From: Parascedosporium putredinis
Taxonomy: Eukaryota > Ascomycota > Sordariomycetes > Microascales > Microascaceae
NCBI GenBank assembly: GCA_949357655.1
Contig: CASHTG010000008.1
Location: forward strand, 124,001 to 188,000
Direction: 5' to 3'
Length of the DNA stretch: 64,000 bases
Below the pieces are notes generated by a model. That model searched no databases, had not been told where the DNA came from, and saw only the letters and a program-made list of their open reading frames with translations. How positions within the stretch are numbered: the first letter of the stretch is position 1; the number at the start of each line of letters is the position of its first letter. Below are positions 43,570 through 53,908 of this stretch, piece by piece. The position numbers and the translations under genes were made by a program.

Positions 43570-44791
43570 ATGTCGGCGAAAAGGAAAGCGCCGTCCAAGC
43601 TGGCGGCCCCTAGCATACGACCTAACGCTCGTATCCCCACGAAATTGTCAATTGACGAAAAGAATACGTCTGTCGCCGAGTCGGATGCGCTCGCCCTCTC
43701 TAAGACAATCGAGATCTCCTCCGATAGCGAGTCAGAAGAGGATGTCTCCGATGACGAGGAGGATGCCGAAGATGAGGAGATGCAAGATGCTGCTCCTGAA
43801 AGCGACGAGGAGCAGCCAGAGGCCGAGGTTTCGGAAGAGCCTACAAGGAAACGGACAAACGGCGGGGGTAAGCGCCCGGCCAACGACGGGGAAGATGACG
43901 AGAGCGACTCGGAAGCCGATGCAGCGCCTACATTCGGAGACTTGCTTAGAGAGCAGCAAACCATCGACGTGCATGCCGCCCTCGCTGGCCAGGCGAGTGG
44001 CGCCTCGGGTGCCCTCGCCACCCAGAGCACAACCCGCACAATCACAGTACCCTCGGCGTCCTCGCTTGGCACGGTTCTTAACCAAGCACTTCGTACCGAC
44101 GACACAGAACTCCTCGAGTCGTGTTTCGCCACCACCGATCTCGCCGTTGTTCACAATACTATTGAGCGACTCGATAGCGGTCTCGCCGCGAACCTACTTA
44201 TGCAGCTGGGCTCGCGGTTACACCAACGCCCCGGCCGCGCCGGAACCCTGATGCATTGGGTGCAGTGGACTCTAGTGGTTCACGGCGGTGCGCTGCGGCG
44301 CAGCCCGAGGCACTAAGCAAGCTTGGTAGGCTCCAAAGGTGCTCGCCATGCGAGCGAGGGGGCTCAACAGCCTTCTCGTCCTCAAGGGAAAACTCGACCT
44401 CTTGGATGCACAGCTCAAGCTACGCAAGAAGATGCAGGCTCGGCAGGCTCGCAATCCTAGCGGGGACGACGACGATGAGGATGACGAGAACGTGATCTAT
44501 GTCGAGGGTGAGGATGATATCGATGGCGACGAGGCGGGCGCGCGGAGGAAGAGGACAGTCGTCGAGGACGATGACGAGGTGGACGAACTCCTCCTAGCCA
44601 ACGGTATCGGCGGAGATTCCGATGACGAGGAGATCGATTTGGATGGCGATGATTCGGATGTGTCGGATGGGGACGAATCCCTTGACGAGGATGAGGTCAA
44701 CTACGATGATGTGGATGATTCGATGGCGGAGGATGACGACAGCGATGTCGAGGCGGCACCCCCAGCCAAGAGGGCGAACAAGTCACGCTAA
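43570..44791 (+). CDS. Utp12-domain SSU-processome protein (Utp5/Utp9-like)
   Basis: Utp12 domains occur in UTP-A/UTP-B subunits that bind the pre-18S rRNA in the nucleolus. The product is about 407 aa, without introns. Residues 1-160 are charged and acidic, with a basic start (MSAKRKAPSK). The Utp12 domain covers about residues 165-280: LNQALRTDDTELLESCF, the hydrophobic LLMQLGSRLHQRPGRAG, MHWVQWTLVVHGG, then RARGLNSLLVLKGKLDLLDAQL. The C-terminal third is Asp/Glu-rich and ends in a basic KRANKSR. No WD40 propeller precedes the domain, unlike yeast Utp5; a short form may be normal in filamentous fungi. Frame breaks near 44294 and 44337 each need one G; with them the length is a multiple of three. 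The start at 43570 is the first ATG in frame after the CT-rich leader. Confidence 0.86.
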
Positions 44792-46263
44792 AAGGACTCA
44801 AGTGAGTAAGCAAGGGGGAGAAGAGGGTCAGGGTAGGGGCACTGGGATGGTAGATTCTGCTCTTTACGATAGAGAAGGGTACATGTAGTTGGCGCACGGC
44901 ATACTGCAATTGGATTCATTTTTTTCTTTCGCCTCCTCTCCTTTTGCACCATCTCTCGCCTTTACTTTTCTACAATAACTCATTGGCAATCATGCGTTCA
45001 CGATCTATTATACCATCAGCAGCGAACAGGATCTCGCGATGATCCGGAGCCGACATACTATCCGAACAACGTGCCAATGTCCTGAGTTTGCAGGCACCAA
45101 GCCCAAACGCGCGCGCGCGAACGATAGCTCTAGTCTCGGGCATGTTTAGCGACTATCTGCTTCCTCCGTTCTCCTAGCATAGAACAGCAGCCTTTTGATA
45201 CTTGCGACGCCAAGAATCGTAGGTTCTTCAGCAATTCCACGCCCACGGGCTCGGGACGGCCTCGGGACCGGTCCACAACGGCGGGCGAGCAGAAGCGGGA
45301 AAAAACCGGGACTCAAAGGAATGATGCGACTACGAACGAAGCGATGATCAATAAAGCAGCCGCAGTTTAATGACTTTCATGCTCATCCAAAATCTGTAGA
45401 TAAAGACAGTTGGGAGCGGGAGAAGGAAGAACAAACTAAAGAAAAACGACTGTACAAGAAAAAGAAAAATGTCTAAACTGCGAGGAAGTCAATGGTCAAT
45501 CCCCCAAGGCATCCACAACAGCGCGAGCGACGGAAGTGAAAAAGCAAAGATAGTCAGTCCATGATCGCATCGAGCAGTAGAATGGTAGCCTTCCATCCAA
45601 GTCAGAAGGGGCAACACCCCGGTTTGGGCAGGGCGGAGGACCAAGTTCCACCCTCGGGCAAAATCCCACGCTCGGGCGGACGACAATCCCCGCCAACCAC
45701 AGGCGAGCGGCCGGGTATTTATGGGACGCAAGAACCATGAAGAGCAGAATCGAATTGGGGCGACCACTCGTCATCCGGGCAGGACCCTCTACGTTTCTTT
45801 TTCCGTCTGTTCTCTTTCGGAGACCGATGCGCCGCTAATCCGGTAGTTGGAGGCCGTAGTCACTCTACGGGCTGCCCCAATTCATCTAAAGGCCGCGCTC
45901 TCATTCACTCTGCCCCCTCCCCTGGCCTGCCCTTACATTAGGAGCTCTGTTCCGAACCCCGGGACGGGAAAATGGAGAAGAGTAACGTATTTTACAATTT
46001 CTGGTTTAAATAGGCGACGCTCCCGTGCGTTTTGTTCTTGGTGAAGGGAAAAGGCTCGAATGACACTCGTCACCTCTTCTTCAATCTCCTTCCGTTGAAG
46101 ATTATAAGCTCAATTGACTGAAGCGAGTCCTGCGTATAAGTGCAGACTAGCAAGCACTCCGACCCTCCTAGTGAACAACAACACAAAAGGAGTTCACGAG
46201 AAAAAAGGGAAGAGCACGGCCGTCCCGGATACGAACCCCAACTTCTTTTTTGGAAAGAAAAAA
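44792..46263. other. Intergenic between Utp12 and CE1 genes
   Basis: No gene is recognised. A TTTAAATAGG element at 46002-46013, about 250 bp before the CE1 start, is a possible TATA-like site. CGCGCGCG near 45110 is the only simple repeat. Confidence 0.45.
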
Positions 46264-47236
46264 ATGGCCCGCTCTCTACTCTCCCTCTCGGGGCTCGCCC
46301 TCCTTGCACCCCTCGTCCACGCCGCCGAACTCAAGCGCATCACGGCCGACTTCGGGCCTAACCCGACCAATGTGACGTTTAACCTGTACGTTCCCGACAA
46401 GGTGGCGGCCTCGGCGCCGTTGTTGGTATACCCGCACTGGTGCCACGGAACCGCGGAGCAAGCGTTCGAGTACAAGCCGTGGCGGGGGCTGGCGGACACG
46501 CACGGATACATCATCATCTACCCATCGAGCCCGTGGGAGGCAGACAACTGCTGGGACGTGTCCTCGTCCGACACGCTGACGCACGACGCGGGCGGCGACT
46601 CGCTAGGCATCGCGAGCATGGTGCGGTGGACGCTCCAAGAGTACGACGTGGACCCGGACCGCGTCTTCGTCACGGGCGTCTCGTCGGGCGGCATGATGAC
46701 CAACGTGCTGCTCGGGTCGTACCCGGACCTGTTCGCCGCGGGGTCCTCGTTCGCGGGTGTGCCCGCCGGCTGCTACGCCGCGGACGGCTTCGGGGTGTGG
46801 AACGCCGACTGCGCCGAGGGCCGCGTGACCCACTCGTCCGCCGAGTGGCTCGCCCTCTCAAGGCCATGTACCCGGGCTACAAGGGCGTGCGCCCCAAGGT
46901 GCAGGTCTTCCACGGCGACTCGGACGAGGTCATCCACCCCGTCAATTTCGCGGAGCAGATCAAGCTGTGGTCCGCCGTCCTGGGCACGGGCGCCGAGCCC
47001 ACCGAGACCGTGGCCGATACCCCGCAGGCGGGTTGGACCAAGACGGTGTACGGCGACAAGGGCCTCCTCGAGGGTTCCTCGCCGCCGGGGTCACGCACGA
47101 CATCCCTGATCAGGTGGGTGAGGTCATGCGCTTCTTCCAGCTCGACTGCGCGGGCAGCGATTGCTTCTCGAGGAAGACGCTCGAAAAGCTCGAGTCGGGC
47201 CCGTCTTGCAAGAAGAGGAAGGCTAGGAAGGCGTAA
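46264..47236 (+). CDS. Secreted CE1 esterase (acetylxylan/feruloyl esterase type)
   Basis: CE1 enzymes release acetyl or feruloyl groups from xylan outside the cell. The product is about 324 aa. A signal peptide of about 20 residues (MARSLLSLSGLALLAPLVHA) precedes the mature start. The alpha/beta-hydrolase signature has WCHGTAEQAF, the nucleophile Ser in Val-Thr-Gly-Val-Ser-Ser-Gly-Gly-Met-Met (about residue 140), Asp in HGDSDEVIHP, and His in GVTHDIP. The C-terminus is Cys-containing and basic (KKRKARKA), with no cellulose-binding module. Frame breaks near 46858 and 47084 each need one base; the total length then divides by three. The ATG at 46264 is the one directly before the signal peptide; a longer upstream frame is not needed. 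Acetylxylan versus feruloyl specificity cannot be decided by eye. Confidence 0.9.
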
Positions 47237-47240
47237 ATGG

Positions 47241-47242
<2 letters not shown>

Positions 47243-47284
<42 letters not shown>
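47243..47284 (+). repeat. (GA)21 microsatellite
   Basis: Twenty-one GA dinucleotides start 7 bp after the CE1 stop codon and lie in its presumed 3' untranslated region. Confidence 0.95.
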
Positions 47285-47288
<4 letters not shown>

Positions 47289-47855
47289 GAGAGGGCTAGA
47301 GGGAGGGAGTATGGTACTGGGAAGAAACAAATTGGGGTGGGATATCGGCCACGGAAGTTAAAAGGACAATTCGTACTATGGAAGTTGAGGTAGTTTGCCT
47401 TCTTTCTTGTTCTTGGCCTTTTTCGAATTCTTCAAATGTATATATATTTGCGCTTTCAAGTGTGTACCAGACCATCTTGTGAGAATATACAAAACTCCTT
47501 TTTCTCAATCGTTAGCACGACTATCAGTCGATCCAAGGTCTTCCGAGGACCGGTTGATCATTCTCGTTTAGATTCTTCCTTGCTTCCCGTTCGAAATGAG
47601 ATTGGGTATCCAGCTGTCCCATATCATTTCTCTAAATATACATATTTTGCCCTTTCCTGGATTCTCTTACATACCATATCACCTGCCAAGATGAACCGAG
47701 AACCGATGTCTGATACCCAAACCCAGGAGAAAGGAAAATCTAGCCCAAAACCGAGGCTGGTGAAGGGTAATGCACAAAAGCGTTCCTTGCCTTCCCTTCC
47801 CTTTAAAATATCTCTCCCCATGCCTCTTCTCCTAACAAGTCCTCACACAAACGTC
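47285..47855. other. Intergenic between convergent CE1 and MGS1 genes
   Basis: Shared 3' flank of two convergent genes. No gene or RNA is recognised. Confidence 0.5.
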
Positions 47856-49630
47856 CTACACGCTACCTTCCTTCTTCGTTTCCCACGTCTCATCCATGGG
47901 CAGATCCGGGTCGATGGCAGTCCCCAAGTCCCTATCCTCGAGGAACCGCCTACCGACGAGGTCGTTGGGCAGGTACTGCTGGCTGACCTTGCCGTCCCTG
48001 TAGTTGGGGGTACTTGTACTCGCCGCCGTAGCCGAGGTCCTGCATCAGGCGGGTGGGGGCGTTGCGCAGGTGGAGGGGCACGGGGAGGGCGGCGACGCCG
48101 GGCTCGCGCAGGGCGGAGAGGGCGTTGTTGAAGCCGCGGTAGGCGCGGGTCGATTTGGGCGCGAGGCAGAGGGCGACGGTGCAGTGGGCGAGGGGATACG
48201 GGCCTCGGGCATGCCAATCTGCTGGGTGGCGGTGTAGGTGGCGGTCGCGAGGGAGAGCATGGCGTTGTCGGCGAGGCCGACGTCCTCGGAGGCGACGACG
48301 ACGAGGCGGCGGGCGACGAAGAGGGTCCTCGCCCGACTGCAGCATGCGGGCGAGGTAGTAGAGGGCGGCGTCGGGGTCGTTGCCGCGGATGGATTTGTGA
48401 AAGGCGGAGATGGTGTCGTAGTGCTGGTCGCCGGCGCGGTCGTAGACGAGCGTCTTGGTCAGCGAGGCCTTGATGCTCTCCTTGGTGACGCCGCCGCCGC
48501 CGCCGCCGCCGGGCTGCCGGGCCAGGGAGAGGGCCATCTCGAGCAGGTTGAGGGCGGTGCGGGCGTCGCCGTCGCTAAAGGCCGCCAGGTAATTGAGCAT
48601 CTCGTCATCGAGCAGCGCGGACACGGGCGGGCGGGCGTCGTGCTCGGCCTCGGCGGCGAGGGCGCGCTTGAGGATGGCATGGACGTGGGCGACCGTCAGC
48701 TTCTCGAGGGTAAACGTGCGGCAGCGGGACAGCAGGGCGGCCTGGACGCGAAAGGAAGGGTTCTCGGTGGTGGCGCCGATGAGGGTGACGGTGCCGGCCT
48801 CGACGGGCTTGAGAAAAACGTCTTGCTGGGCCTTGGTGAAGCGGTGGATCTCGTCGCAGAAGATAATGGTCTTGCGGCCCGTCAGCGCCGCCTCGTTTTG
48901 CGCGTCCTGGAACATCTTCTTGACCTCGGCCACGCCCGTGCTCGTGGCGTTGGTCTCGACGAAGCGCGACCCCACCATGCGGGCGATGCACCGCGCAATC
49001 GTCGTCTTGCCCGTCCCCGACGCGCCCCACAGGATCATGGACGGCAGCTGGTCCGTCTCGATGAGCGACCGCAGCACGCCCCCGGCCCCACCAGATCCTG
49101 CCCAAACACGTCGTCCAGCGTGTCGGGCCGCATGCGCTCCGCCAGCGGCGCCGACCGGTGCGTCTTGCTCTTCTTAGCCGCCGTCGGCGTGTGCTGGTGC
49201 GCTGTCGGCGAGAGCGCCAGGTTCCCCACGCGGCTCTGCGTCTCGGCGAGCGGCGAGCTGTCGCCCCCGGCCCGTCGTCAAACGTGCGCTTCTGGCCCGC
49301 CAGCGGCGCCGGGCTCCCGGGCCGAGGTCGTCGTGGACGAGGACGTGGCCGTGCGCTTCGCCGCCGGGGTCTGGAAGAAGGCGGCGGCGGCGGCGGGCCG
49401 CTTTTGCTGAGAGCCCGACGGAGGGAATGCCGGGCCCCGCTGGGCCGGGCGCTGCCGCTGCCGTTTAGGAAGGCATTCGCGCCGTTTTGTGAGGAGGAGG
49501 AGGAGGGTTGGCTGGGGTTGGGGGTGGGGGCGTTGGGGTCGTGTATGAATTTCTCGCACTGGGAGTCGAGGTGCTTGTTGATATCGGAGTCTTTAACGGG
49601 CTTGTTGCAAGCCGGGCAGTCGATAATCAT
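47856..49630 (-). CDS. MGS1: MGS1/WRNIP1 AAA+ ATPase with UBZ finger
   Basis: Mgs1/WRNIP1 (bacterial RarA family) acts in the nucleus at stalled replication forks, binding ubiquitinated PCNA. The product is about 590 aa. An N-terminal UBZ-type finger (Cys5, Cys8, His20, Cys24 in CPACNKP to LDSQC) is followed by a Ser/Pro/Ala-rich linker. The clamp-loader-like AAA+ module carries PLAERMRPDTLDDVFGQ, Walker A GASGTGKTT, Walker B Ile-Ile-Phe-Cys-Asp-Glu-Ile-His, sensor 1 IGATTENPSF and the arginine-finger region LLSRCRTF. The C-terminal RarA domain has SFHKSIRGNDPDAALYYLARML and ends after YLPNDLVGRRF. No intron is seen. Frame breaks fall in GC-rich runs in the linker, near 49085, and in the 48000-48330 region. 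The start is the ATG directly before the zinc finger; the stop is TAG at 47856-47858. It runs convergent with the CE1 gene. Confidence 0.93.
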
Positions 49631-51579
49631 CTTGCTCTCTTTTTCTCCGTGCTCTTTCTATGCTCGTGTTCCCCTTCTCTTTCACACGCATGCACACGCA
49701 CACACACTGCCTCTCTCTTCCTAGCCCGTCTTTTCCCGCCCAATCCGTTCTCTTCCACCTCTGATTCCCTTTTCCGTTTCTTCTTCTTCCCCCTTTTTCA
49801 GGTGGCTTTCTCTCGGATCGCTAGGTAGATTATCGGTATTACGCACGCTGCATCGACTGGTCTCGTCTTGAAGGTATCGGTCGTCGTGGCGAATTCAGGT
49901 GGGAGAAGAGGATTAGGAATGTGGGGAAGGCGAGAGCTAAAGGCGAACAAGAGAGGGTGGCCTTGGTGATGCTTTGGATTTCTTTCCGCTTCTACATTCC
50001 GTTCCAGCTCGACGCGCGGGTTGGATTTTTTTGGACAGGGGGTTTTTTGCGTGTGGGCGTGGACGTGTGGTAAATGGCACAGCGCAAATGGAGTGACGCG
50101 TGCCGCCAAAAGCCTGGCGCGGACTCAATTCGCCTGCGACGTGCACGCCAAAGAGCTGGCCATTGAGCTCAGGTAAATGTGGGGTGAGCCAATTGGTGGC
50201 GGCTGCACTTGTCTTTGGTTTCCAGTGGCTTGGGACGTGGAGAGATGACGGGTCTGTCACTCCATTCATCCAATCCATTCCATTCCAGGTCTGAGAGATG
50301 ACGCACGTTCATTGGCGTGGAATCGAAGCTTTGCAGGCCTACGAGGATTCTTCGTCCCTTGGGCTTGATACCAGTTTTGTGATGGCATTCTCACATACTC
50401 GCTCGGACACTGGACCGAACTGGCCATTCAAGACCTCGACGGTCACTCTCACAACATTGAAGTCGGCAGTTGTGTGTGGCGTATACTCTTGATCCAACTC
50501 TCGACATTCAGTCGGGGTGTCTGATCGTCTTCAGAAGATCCGTCAAGCTATAAACTGAGAGTTTTGGCATCCACAGTTCCAACGCATGCTAGCTGTTTGT
50601 TTGACAGCAGCATGGAAGAACGTAGAGACTCCTTGTATAGGTATATGGGAAACAAGACTGAAAGAGTGATGGCAGAAACAAACGATGCGTACATCCATCT
50701 ATTGTAACAAAAATCTCGCCATGCAGATCGGCGAACACCGTGCCCCTGGGCTGAAGCTTCCACTGATACAGAATAGTCCATCCTTTCACTGGTCCCACGC
50801 CAGTGTCGTCATTGACCCGTCGACGTCCACGGCATATGCGTGCCTGTCCCTCTCGAGGTTTCTAGAATCCTCGCCGGCCAAACATGTTCAACGCGGTGTA
50901 CCTAGCAATTCCTCAATCACGCGAAGAACACAGCATTCAAAAACGATTTGGCATAGGGTGAGGTTACCAGTTCCTCTTCACAAGATAAAGGCCGTCTTCA
51001 GAACCCTTGATTTTCCTGGCTATTTGCTCCTCGGCAGACATCAACCACGCCAAAGTCGACAAAACTGTATATATGTATAGAGTGAAAAGAGTTGGTCAAT
51101 TGATTGATGAATGATGTAGTATCTCATCTACACCCGCCCGTTTCGGGCACCCTCTAAACCTGAACGCCTCATGATGCGAGTTCCCACCCAATCCCCTAAG
51201 CTGTGGATATAATATATATACAAGGTGACGAAAAAAAAAAGAAGCTCCCAAAAACGAAGGATGCTACAGACAAATCCCCTAGGTTAAAATGTGCGTGGGC
51301 GTGGATTCTGGCGTAGGTTTGCTAGCGGTGGTCGTGGGGGCAGAAACCGGACGTCATGTGTTCGAGTGTGTCGTCAGGCCAGGAACCACCATGTACTGTT
51401 CGTTGCGCTCGGTTTCCGATGGTCGGCAGACACAAATCAGCCCCTCCACCCGCCGATTCAAACACCAACGGCAGCCTCAGCGAGCTGCGACCGCCTCACC
51501 AAGCCCTCATAGAATTTGAAAAAATACATGGAGGAGATTATGTCGACCTTGCGAATTGTAGATTAACGGCTGGGTGCCT
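49631..51579. other. Intergenic between MGS1 and ISA1
   Basis: The 49631-49900 part is CT-rich with CA repeats and fits the MGS1 promoter and leader. No gene is recognised in the rest. An AT-rich stretch occurs at 51208-51222, followed by a short A run. Confidence 0.5.
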
Positions 51580-52433
51580 TTATACCATAAAGGATTCGCC
51601 ACATCCGCAGGATTGCTCTGCGCATTCATCCATAATTAGTAAATGGCTTCCACAAGCCCAAAGCAGTCGCAAGAAGAGAAAGGAGGTTAGAAAAAAAACT
51701 CACTGATGTTGGGATTCCGAAAGACAAACTTCTTGCTCAGCATGTCCTCTTGCCAATGCATCTCGCTCCCGATGACGCTCATCAGCGCCCGGTTATCAAT
51801 CACGAGCTTGACCCCATCCTGCTCCACCACCTCGTCCAGCAGGCTGGGCTTATCCACGTACTCGAGGTCGTACGCCAGCCCGCTGCACCCCTTTTGCTTC
51901 ACGCCCACCTTGATCAGCTTCGGCTCCGGTAGGTCCAGCAGCCGGCGGAGCTCCCGCACCGCGTCCGCCGAGATCGTCATGGCCGCCTTGCGGGCCGCAG
52001 CGCCCTAAAGGACCGCCGGGGCTTCTGCTGCGTCTTTCCTTCTGTCGCCGCCTCTGTCTTGTGCGTCGTCGAGGTCGTCGTTTGCGAGGAAGGGGCGGAT
52101 GAGGAGGAGGGGAAGTGGTGGTGGTGGTGGTTTCTACGACGGGTGTCGGTGTGGGCGCCGAGGCGTTGTGCGACGCCGCAGCCTCGCGTTCCTGCGCAGA
52201 CGACGAAAGCGGTGCGGGCTGTCTGAGGGGTACGATTGGAGGGGTGCCTTGGGAGGGGCGGTAGCCTCGGCGGCGCTGCTGTACCAGGCGGCGGGGATGT
52301 CGTATGCCGCTTGGGAGGGCGTCGTCGCCCTCGACTCTACGAGGAATCGTCGACTCGCTTGCGTCGCCGGCAGCCGTAGCAGGATCCGGGTAGACTGCAC
52401 CGCCGTCCGCGTAACCGTCTGTCGGGCGAGCAT
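51580..52433 (-). CDS. ISA1: ISA1 mitochondrial A-type Fe-S cluster assembly protein
   Basis: Isa1, with Isa2 and Iba57, builds [4Fe-4S] clusters for mitochondrial enzymes. The product is about 255 aa. A basic, Ser/Arg-rich N-terminus (MLARQTVTRTAVQSTR) looks like a mitochondrial presequence. A long Pro/Thr-rich linker follows, then the conserved core from ARKAAMTISADAVREL through VGVKQKGCSGLAYDLEY to VFRNPNI. The intron at 51618-51704 separates a 38-bp last exon that encodes Cys-Gly-Cys-Gly-Glu-Ser-Phe, so all three cluster cysteines (the GCSG Cys and the CxC pair) are present. Frame breaks near 52240 and 51995 are likely homopolymer errors. The start at 52433 gives the presequence. TAA is at 51580-51582. 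Confidence 0.94.
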
Positions 52434-53908
52434 GGCTGTGCGGTAGATTCAAGTTGGGGCGTTGAAAAGAGACCTGGTTGAGGATGCCTCGCTTGGAGAA
52501 AAGCGTCTGCTAGGTTTACGGTTTGTATGTAGGATATTGATGGTAGGGACGTCCTGGTCGGGAGAATATTTGGCGCGTTGCGTTCCAAACAGATCCGGGG
52601 AGCTTTGAAGAAAAAGAAGAGACAAAGGCGGTTGCTATCGGTGCATGACAGGCTTTGTCTCCGCGGGGGTAACCTTGGGGCGTGTGAAAATGGCCAATGT
52701 CGAAAAAATTGATTCGTTGTAGTCGGCTTCGCTTCCTTAAAAGAAACTCTCTGCGTTGCGGAAATCGTCGAGTTTGCCTTGGTGGAGGATGGGTAGTGTG
52801 AAAAAGAAGGGGAGAGAAGAAGAAGTAGGAATTGATGGTTTGATTTGTCAAAGGGAAAAATAGGTTGGGGTGTGATGATAATAGGCCAAGGAAACCGGAG
52901 ATGCTCGTTTTTGGGGCCGACCCTAGTATTTCCCTTGCGTCCGGTGCACTGCAGTCTCTGGCTGTTTGGTTGGGGGTGACAGGAACAGCAGCCGCAAAAA
53001 CATTCGAGCACACAGAATCGTACCAGACAACGTCGCTCGGAGCCGAGCTCTATTTGATTCTATTGGGGAGGGGGGAAGCAGCAACCCAGGCATTGGCAGG
53101 TAATATGACAGTGTCACTGCGCTATGGATACGGTACGAATGGTCAGTTCGAATTTGGTCTGAACTGGCCAATCATAGACTTTCAATTTGTCAAGTTTAGC
53201 CCTGCTCGCCGCCAATGTCCTTGCGGGTATTACTTGTACACTATTCTTCCTCGGACAAAGAGGCGGGTCCTCATTGCCACCTTGATGACTCCGAGAAAAC
53301 ACACCTTCAGTCATCAAAGGAAAGGCTCTCGGGCAGGGGGAGCCGTTAGGCAAGAAGAAGAGAAGACGAGGCCAGAGCCAGGTACCGCAGCCTAGCTCCC
53401 CTTATTCCATCTGAGGAACAATCCCGATTCAAGCTTAATCGACCCCTGGTCTCTCAGGCTAGTGAAGCTCCATTGATGTTTGCCACCAAAGCCTTCAGCT
53501 TGCTGGTAGGAGAATTGGTGACGTAGGACCCCTCATCCGTACTGGTGAGGAGGCCAGGCTGAGGTGTGGTTTTTGTTGTGCTCATAGGAGAGCTCCCCAA
53601 CCTAGATATAGAGAAGAGCAAATTTTGGTTTCTTACACGCTTTCTTCACAATAAGCCCCGCCTTGGTTCTGCCATTCGAACTATCAAATTAAAATAGTAT
53701 CTCTCTCTTTTTTACAGTAAAAAGAGACGCTAAAGTATGCGTACTGGTGCTATTTGTAACTGCTATTACCTCGATATATATATATATATATAGATATGTT
53801 GATCTCGTGTCATTCAACTTACCCCCTTCCTGATGGGTATACAAAGCTGTGCTCTCTCCCCCACTCCCCACTCCTTCGCTCGTGCTCGCTCCCCAGGCCT
53901 CTCTCTCC
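52434..53908. other. Intergenic between ISA1 and the ARMH3-like gene
   Basis: 52434-53000 should contain the ISA1 promoter. No gene is recognised. An AT dinucleotide run (53774-53792) lies near the 3' end of the ARMH3-like gene. Confidence 0.5.

Noticed and set aside
10072..47236. GH115 and CE1 genes as a xylan-degradation cluster
   Set aside because: They are 33 kb apart, in opposite orientation, with unrelated housekeeping genes between them.
48238..49410. Plus-strand 390-aa open frame
   Set aside because: It lies antisense to MGS1, whose Walker A, Walker B and sensor motifs read on the minus strand. GC-rich third positions create the long antisense frame.
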